From CALMEC01 sp031372145 (GTDB lineage: Bacteria > Actinomycetota > Thermoleophilia > Miltoncostaeales > Miltoncostaeaceae), in the NCBI GenBank assembly GCA_031372145.1, contig JANMKR010000091.1, forward strand, positions 1-8,505: a DNA stretch of 8,505 nt, written 5' to 3'. Positions 4,755-8,505 of this stretch are shown piece after piece (the first letter of the stretch is position 1; each line of letters opens with the position of its first letter). Position numbers and translations under genes: made by a program. The notes beneath the pieces were generated by a model. It was not told the origin of the DNA, did not search any database, and worked only from the letters and a program-made list of their open reading frames with translations.

Positions 4755-7468
4755 CAAGGCCTCCCGGATCGGCGGCGGGAGCGAAGGTAGGCGACCGGCC
4801 CCAGGCACATCCCGAGTCGCTCGAGCAGGCGAAGATCGGCCGGTGACTGCGGCCCCGCGGGCGGCGGGAGCTCAGTCCGTACTCCCCGGAGCGTCGCGGC
4901 CCCGGCACCGCCAGAGACGAGGGCCTTCGTCAGCACCGCTGATCGCCCGACGCCGGCTGCGAAGGCCGCCTGCCGAGCCTGGAGCATCTCGCGTGGCTGC
5001 TCCTGCCAGACGATGACCCCCGGATGCCGGATAATCTCGCCGCCGTCCTCCCGAACCCGCGCGATCACGTCCAGGTCGTCGCCGCCCGACGACGGCGTCC
5101 CAGGGCCGAGCGCGGGGTCGAAGCCACCGATGCGGCGCAGATGCGCGGTGGGGAACACGAGGTTCGCTCCCTGGCCGAATCGCCGCACGCCGCGCGGGAT
5201 GACGGCGCCCCCAACGATGCCGCCAGAGGCCGGATCAGGCAGGGGGTTCGTGCCGGTGGTGCAGGCGAAGCGCTCGAGCATCATCTGCGATCGGGTCTCG
5301 AGCTCCAGCGGAAGGACGAGACCGGTGAGGCAACGCGCGGCGGGCTGTGTGGCAAACGCCTCCCGCACCATGCCGGCGTACCCCGATTGGCAGACCACAT
5401 CGTCGTCGATGAATGCAACGAGTGAGCCGGTGGCCTCCGCGAGTCCCCGGTTGCGCGCGCTCGCGCGACCGGGGCCGGGCTCCTCGACGCACTGCAGGCG
5501 GGGGTCCAGGCCGAACGCCGCTTCGAGCGCGGCCCGCGTCGGCGGTCCGGCCGGTCCCTCGATGACGACGATGACCGCGAGATGGGGATCGGGGTCGTCC
5601 AGCAGCGATGCGACGCAGCGGATCAGCCGCATCTCATCGCGTGAAGTGGTGACGACGACGCTCACGTCCGCCGGTCCGGTCGTGGGCGCGTGCTGGGGGA
5701 GCGAGGCCGCGTCGTGGTTGTCGGATCCAGTCGTCGCAGCGGACGGACGATCCGCGAGGATCCGATCGGCCGCATCCGCGATCTGCCCGCCCCGAACCCG
5801 CCCGTCAGGACCCGATGCGATGACCGCGATGCCCATGGGGCGGCCGGAGCGCTGAAAGAGGACCTCCAGGCCGCGGTATGGCTCGCCGCTGCGGCCCCTG
5901 CCGAGATCGAGGTCCTCGGGGAGCGCATCGATGTCGATACGGCGCACCGCGATGGGGGCGGGGATCTGCGGGATGCGCGGCGGCGCCTCTCCGCCGCCAG
6001 AGGGCGAGGCGGGCGCCGGGCGGCGCATCACCTTGTCCAGTTTCCTTCGCCGCGCCCAGAGCCGGGAGTGCGTCAGGGCGAGCGGCCCGTAGGCGAGCCC
6101 TCGGCGCTCGCTGCGCCGGTACCTCGCGGGGAGCTGGAGGTCGACGAGGCGACGCACGTGCGGGCCGGGCGTCGCTGAGGGCTGGGTTTCCACCGCCAGC
6201 GGCGACGGTGCATCCCGACCATCCGCCTCCGTGGGCGGCGCCCCCTCGGTGACGTGCGCCGCTCGTCCTCGCTCGTCCTCGCGTGACACGCCGACCGGCG
6301 GCGACGGCCGGAAGTTGCGGGCGAGCGTCCGCAGCACGAGCGGCACGAACGACGGATGGGCGAGTGCCGATTTGGTGAGGATCGCGCCGAGCCCGATGCC
6401 GTAGCTGCGCACCTGGCGAGCGAATGCCTCCTCGCTCCGCCGGTGCTCGTGCCAGCAGATCGAGCGCGGCTCGTACACCAGTCGCTCTCCCCGGAGGATG
6501 ACGCGGCTGAACGCCTCGATGTCGCTTCCTGCGCGCGCGGGGCTTCCGGCGCCGAGCGACGGGTCCAGCCCGTCCAGCGCGAGGTAGGTGCGGCGACGGA
6601 ACGCCATCGCGTTGCCCGAGCCGAACACACCTCCCCAGAACGGGTAGAGCAGCCGATCGTCGGCCCGGTTGGGCCCCAGATCGAAGACCTTACGCTCGAA
6701 TCCCTTGCCGAAGCCCGCGTAGGACTCGAAGAGAACCTGTGCGCGGGTCTCGAGATGCATCGGCATCACGAGACCCGTCGTCGCCCCAACGAGCGGGTCG
6801 GCGCGAAATGGCTCCACCAGCCAGTCGCACCAGTCGGGTGCCACGACGACGTCGTCGTCCGTGAACGCGACGATCTCGGCGCCGCTGAGCGCGACGCCAC
6901 TGTTTCGGGCGACCGAGCTCCCCGGGCGCCGCTCCGCGATGTAGCGCACCGGGAGCCGGGCGTCGGCGAACGCCTCCACCACCGCACGGGTCGAGCCGTC
7001 GTCGTCGGGCCGGTTGTCCACCACCGTCAGGGAGAGCGACGGATAGGTGAGACCCTGGAGGGACTCGAGGGTGCGCCGGAGTTGGTCGGGCCGGCCGGCG
7101 GTCGGTACGATCACCTCGACGCTCGGCGTCGCCCCCGGCGCGCGTTCCGCGCCTCGACACGGTTCCGGCTCGGTCGGCCGGCAGCGCCCGCGGGCGCGGT
7201 GGCGCTCCACCGCGGCGAGGACCTCCGCGTCGCACCCGATCGCCTTCTCGATCGCCGAGCACGCAACGCGGCCGGCGTCACCCAGCCCGGACGGAGCCTC
7301 GACCGGCACCTGGAAACACCCGAGCGGTTCCCCGTGCAGCCGTACCAGCACGATGGCCGAGGAGAACGCGACCGGCTCGTCGACCCAGGTCGGGCGAAGC
7401 AGCACATCCTGCGGCGTGCTCATCTCCCACTCGCACGTGGCGAGCGGAAGGAACCGCTCCGGCTTCAA
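4754..7468 (-). CDS. Tandem (fused) GT2 glycosyltransferase, two catalytic units, 904 aa
   Basis: Two complete GT2 units in one chain, each laid out like the single GT2 of this operon. Unit 1: accessory module VLVRLHGEPLG (40-50), core SVEVIVPTAGRPDQLRR (116-132), VVDN (149-152), PGSSVARNSG (182-191), FTDDDV with metal-site DDD 204-206, AGSDIEAF (acidic D316 where GED/GDD is usual), HEHRRS (340-345), tail RGLAYGPLAL (456-465). A Pro-rich linker with a second accessory module follows (VLFQRSGRPMG, 536-546). Unit 2: VSVVVTTSRDEM (602-613), VIEG (635-638) in place of VVDN, PGRASARNRG (666-675), IDDDV with DDD 688-690, GGDDLD (795-800), tail GMCLGPVAYLRSRRR (886-900). No membrane segments. Start is uncertain: TTG 7468 has no Shine-Dalgarno but gives the N-terminal strand (RFLPLATCEWE) that the other two modules have; ATG 7423 (889 aa) is the alternative, with GGGAG abutting it. 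First gene of the cassette. Donor and acceptor are unknown. Confidence 0.92.
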   Translation of the reverse strand: MKPERFLPLATCEWEMSTPQDVLLRPTWVDEPVAFSSAIVLVRLHGEPLGCFQVPVEAPSGLGDAGRVACSAIEKAIGCDAEVLAAVERHRARGRCRPTEPEPCRGAERAPGATPSVEVIVPTAGRPDQLRRTLESLQGLTYPSLSLTVVDNRPDDDGSTRAVVEAFADARLPVRYIAERRPGSSVARNSGVALSGAEIVAFTDDDVVVAPDWCDWLVEPFRADPLVGATTGLVMPMHLETRAQVLFESYAGFGKGFERKVFDLGPNRADDRLLYPFWGGVFGSGNAMAFRRRTYLALDGLDPSLGAGSPARAGSDIEAFSRVILRGERLVYEPRSICWHEHRRSEEAFARQVRSYGIGLGAILTKSALAHPSFVPLVLRTLARNFRPSPPVGVSREDERGRAAHVTEGAPPTEADGRDAPSPLAVETQPSATPGPHVRRLVDLQLPARYRRSERRGLAYGPLALTHSRLWARRRKLDKVMRRPAPASPSGGGEAPPRIPQIPAPIAVRRIDIDALPEDLDLGRGRSGEPYRGLEVLFQRSGRPMGIAVIASGPDGRVRGGQIADAADRILADRPSAATTGSDNHDAASLPQHAPTTGPADVSVVVTTSRDEMRLIRCVASLLDDPDPHLAVIVVIEGPAGPPTRAALEAAFGLDPRLQCVEEPGPGRASARNRGLAEATGSLVAFIDDDVVCQSGYAGMVREAFATQPAARCLTGLVLPLELETRSQMMLERFACTTGTNPLPDPASGGIVGGAVIPRGVRRFGQGANLVFPTAHLRRIGGFDPALGPGTPSSGGDDLDVIARVREDGGEIIRHPGVIVWQEQPREMLQARQAAFAAGVGRSAVLTKALVSGGAGAATLRGVRTELPPPAGPQSPADLRLLERLGMCLGPVAYLRSRRRSGRP
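4760..4765 (-). promoter_or_regulatory. Ribosome binding site GGGAGG for the flippase
   Basis: GGGAGG lies five bases before ATG 4754, inside the last codons of the upstream glycosyltransferase gene. Together with the TGATG stop/start overlap it fixes the flippase start and implies coupled re-initiation. It is the strongest Shine-Dalgarno in the operon. Confidence 0.6.
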
Positions 7469-7992
7469 CGCCGACCCGGCGCGGGCCGTGGCAGGGGTGG
7501 CGGGTGCGCGCCCGTCGATGGAGTCGGCCAGGCCGCTCGCCTACGATTCACGACCCCCACTGATCCCATGGACCCCCACTCGAAAGCTTCAACAGCGCAC
7601 AATCGCACCGCCACCCGTTCCCAATGCTGCACCTCGGAACGTCACCTTGATGTCATCGGCTGCAGCAACGCATCTCCCGAGTCCCCGCCCCGGCTCTTGC
7701 GCTTGCACCCTACCGCGGGGCTCGGCCCCCCGGGCGCTCGGGCCTGGCCGCGCCTCGGCCGCTGAAGCTGACGCCCGTCCATCTCTCGTATCCCCTTGCG
7801 ACCGCCAGTGGCCGTCGGCAATTCGAACGGCTGCTGATCTTCGCCGCGGGCAGCCGTGTCGCGTGCGCGTGATCGCCACTGCTCACCCTCGCGATGTCCC
7901 GCCTGCTGTCGACGACCAGACGGCCTGCAACCTCGGCGCACCCAGGCTCCGTCGCCAACGGGCTGAGGTCGCCGGAACCATCGGAACGAAAG
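7469..7992. other. Gene-free stretch between tRNA-Gly and the glycan operon
   Basis: About 520 bp without a convincing gene. Open frames run through it on both strands, but they have Arg/Pro/Ser-rich, aperiodic sequence, and two of them read into the tRNA. Part of it (about 7545-7680) is visibly less GC-rich than the surrounding genes, as expected of a promoter or leader. It contains the direct repeat at 7552-7580, the inverted repeat TGCTGCA (7625-7631)/TGCAGCA (7661-7667), and between those arms the short palindrome GATGTCATC (7649-7657). A weak promoter could be TTGAAG and TGGGAT with an 18-base spacer on the minus strand (about 7561-7590), overlapping the direct repeat. No integrase, transposase or second copy of the tRNA 3' end was seen. 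Confidence 0.5.
7552..7580. repeat. 10-bp direct repeat, 19-bp period, upstream of the glycan operon
   Basis: GACCCCCACT occurs exactly at 7552-7561 and 7571-7580, separated by GATCCCATG. The repeats lie 84-157 bp upstream of the possible operon starts (7468 or 7423). Two same-orientation copies close to two helical turns apart are typical of activator or response-regulator binding sites. Function is inferred from position only. Confidence 0.45.
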
Positions 7993-8066
7993 AGCGGGAG
8001 ACGGGACTCGAACCCGCGACCCTCAGCTTGGAAGGCTGACGCTCTAGCCAACTGAGCTACTCCCGC
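7993..8066 (-). tRNA. tRNA-Gly (anticodon TCC)
   Basis: A 74-nt cloverleaf can be folded by hand. Acceptor arms GCGGGAG and CTCCCGC pair fully, with discriminator T. The D arm is GCTC/GAGC with loop AGTTGGCTA. The anticodon arm TCAGC/GCTGA encloses loop CTTCCAA with anticodon TCC, reading GGA (and by wobble GGG) glycine codons. The variable loop is GGGTC. The T arm GCGGG/CCCGT has loop TTCGAGT and one G-U pair. The 3' CCA is not encoded. All stems are intact, so the gene should be functional. It stands alone between a toxin remnant and the gene-free region before the glycan operon. tRNA 3' ends are common integration sites for islands, but no duplicate end was found here. Confidence 0.97.
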
Positions 8067-8077
8067 GTCAGTGCATG

Positions 8078-8105
8078 AGTGTACCAGTGCACCTGGACTG
8101 GTCTA
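8078..8105 (-). promoter_or_regulatory. Probable promoter of tRNA-Gly
   Basis: On the minus strand a -10-like TACACT (8078-8083, 4 of 6 consensus bases) lies 11 bases before the tRNA. A -35-like TAGACC (8100-8105, 4 of 6) is 16 bases upstream of it. The -35 box overlaps the stop codon of the toxin remnant. The repeated heptamer CAGTGCA (8069-8075 and 8085-8091) brackets the -10. Spacing fits a housekeeping sigma promoter, but both boxes are imperfect. Confidence 0.4.
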
Positions 8106-8320
8106 CGTGAGGCGCAGGAACGATGCGCCCAATCGCTCGTAGGTGGCGATGACTCGCCGATCGAGCGTGAGGAGCGTCGCATATGTTCGACTGCGACCGA
8201 GGCGATGAACCCGTCGCAGGCTGCACCGCCGGATACGCCGGCCTGCGCGAGATCCGAAACAAGCGCGTTGCGGCGTGCCGGCCCCAGCGCAAGATGGTCA
8301 CCAGGGAAGCGTTTTACTGA
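8103..8320 (-). pseudogene. PIN-domain (VapC-type) toxin remnant, 5'-truncated and frameshifted
   Basis: Minus-strand translation gives SVKRFPGDHLALG and AQAGVSGGAACDGFIASVA up to VAVEH. Then, after a frame change at 8181-8182, ATLLTLDRRVIATYERLGAS and FLRLT with a TAG stop (8103-8105). This is the C-terminal half of a VapC-like PIN ribonuclease: the usual pattern is GGAxYDALIAATAxEHGATLxTLDRR, with conserved acidic residues in (Y)D and LD, both kept here. The frame change is explained by one lost base in the codon after EH. The N-terminal half with the first catalytic Asp is missing. An in-frame TGA lies at 8345-8347, only 28 bp separate the fragment from the methyltransferase stop, and no antitoxin gene is present. 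It is therefore almost certainly inactive. VapC toxins cut tRNA or rRNA, but the tRNA next door need not be related. Confidence 0.72.
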
Positions 8321-8348
8321 GGAACTACCATTGACGGAGGCGGATCAG

Positions 8349-8505
8349 TCAGGGGCGGCGGGCCAGGAACACCGAGTGCCCCGGGGCGAAGCGGTTGCCG
8401 TCGTAGCCTTGGACTGAGCGGGCCTTGAACCCGGCTTTGCGAAGCATCTCGAGGACTTTGGCCGCCGCGAGGAGCCGTTGGCGGTGGACTTCCTCGGTCT
8501 GGGCG
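8349..8505 (-). CDS. Probable SAM-dependent methyltransferase, C-terminal fragment (51 aa, runs off the right edge)
   Basis: An open minus-strand frame enters from the edge and ends at TGA 8349-8351. The visible tail has EEVHRQRLLAAAKVLEMLRK, then AGFKARSVQGYDGNRFAPGH and SVFLARRP. A helix with HRQRL, an 'LRxAGF' turn, a following strand with GY, and a C-terminal strand ending in 'FLARRP' are typical of the last segment of class I methyltransferases, which move a methyl group from S-adenosylmethionine. The SAM-binding motifs would lie upstream, outside the window, so substrate and start are unknown. The end is abrupt: the toxin remnant follows within 28 bp. Family call is moderate because only the C-terminus is seen. 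Confidence 0.65.
   Translation of the reverse strand, partial: AQTEEVHRQRLLAAAKVLEMLRKAGFKARSVQGYDGNRFAPGHSVFLARRP

Noticed and set aside
3301..4908. 535-aa minus-strand frame over the flippase
   Set aside because: Out-of-frame shadow rich in Arg, Gly and Pro. The other frame encodes a clean 12-segment membrane protein with a proper ribosome binding site.
6356..7765. 469-aa open frame on the plus strand
   Set aside because: It lies antisense to the tandem GT2 gene, is very rich in Arg, Ala, Gly and His, and has no recognisable domain. Long antisense frames are expected at this GC content.
7589..7879. 96-aa minus-strand frame ending ADDIKVTFRGAALGTGGG
   Set aside because: The tail looks mildly protein-like, but the first 60 residues are low-complexity, no family is recognised and no ribosome binding site is seen.
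7710..8051. 113-aa minus-strand protein beginning inside the tRNA
   Set aside because: Its first residues (RASAFQAEGRGFESRLPL) are the usual artefact of translating a tRNA gene; the rest has no domain.
7993..8066. tRNA 3' end as an attachment site with a second copy in the window
   Set aside because: I looked for a repeat of the tRNA 3' half elsewhere and found only 7-base GCGGGAG matches, which mean nothing at this GC content.
8079..8417. 112-aa plus-strand frame
   Set aside because: Antisense to the PIN remnant and methyltransferase tail, both of which carry recognisable family residues.

Overview
The window is GC-rich (roughly 70% by eye). All supportable genes lie on the minus strand, so the text below runs from high to low coordinates. 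Base composition, GT2 proteins with a 'VRLHGxPxG' N-terminal module, and weak or absent Shine-Dalgarno sequences suggest an actinomycetote, possibly Thermoleophilia-like. This is inference; no taxonomic marker beyond one tRNA is present.

Right end (8067-8505): the last 51 codons of a probable class I SAM-dependent methyltransferase enter from the edge. Next comes a decayed PIN-domain (VapC-type) toxin fragment that has lost its 5' part and carries one frameshift. Then comes a complete tRNA-Gly(TCC), whose likely promoter overlaps the end of the toxin remnant. About 520 bp with no convincing gene follows (7469-7992). It contains a 10-bp direct repeat with 19-bp period and is the likely promoter region of the operon.

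Centre (996-7468): a compact four-gene cell-surface glycan cassette. Its order is a 904-aa protein with two complete GT2 glycosyltransferase units fused in tandem, a 12-segment Wzx/MATE-type flippase whose ATG overlaps the preceding stop (TGATG), a single GT2 glycosyltransferase after a 130-bp gap, and a TupA-like ATP-grasp ligase coupled to it by an ATGA overlap. Read together, three GT2 catalytic units could build a short lipid-linked oligosaccharide, the flippase could export it, and the ATP-grasp enzyme could join an amino acid or peptide to it. No Wzy polymerase, initiating phosphoglycosyltransferase or nucleotide-sugar synthesis gene is present, so the cassette must depend on genes elsewhere.

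Left end (1-995): a 254-aa protein of unrecognised function with a CxCC motif, whose stop codon lies inside a 9-bp-stem hairpin (candidate terminator). The last 90 bp are dense in small repeats and inverted repeats.

The best candidate for something undescribed is the cassette itself, notably the duplicated-and-fused GT2 whose second unit has altered nucleotide-binding residues, paired with the ATP-grasp ligase.
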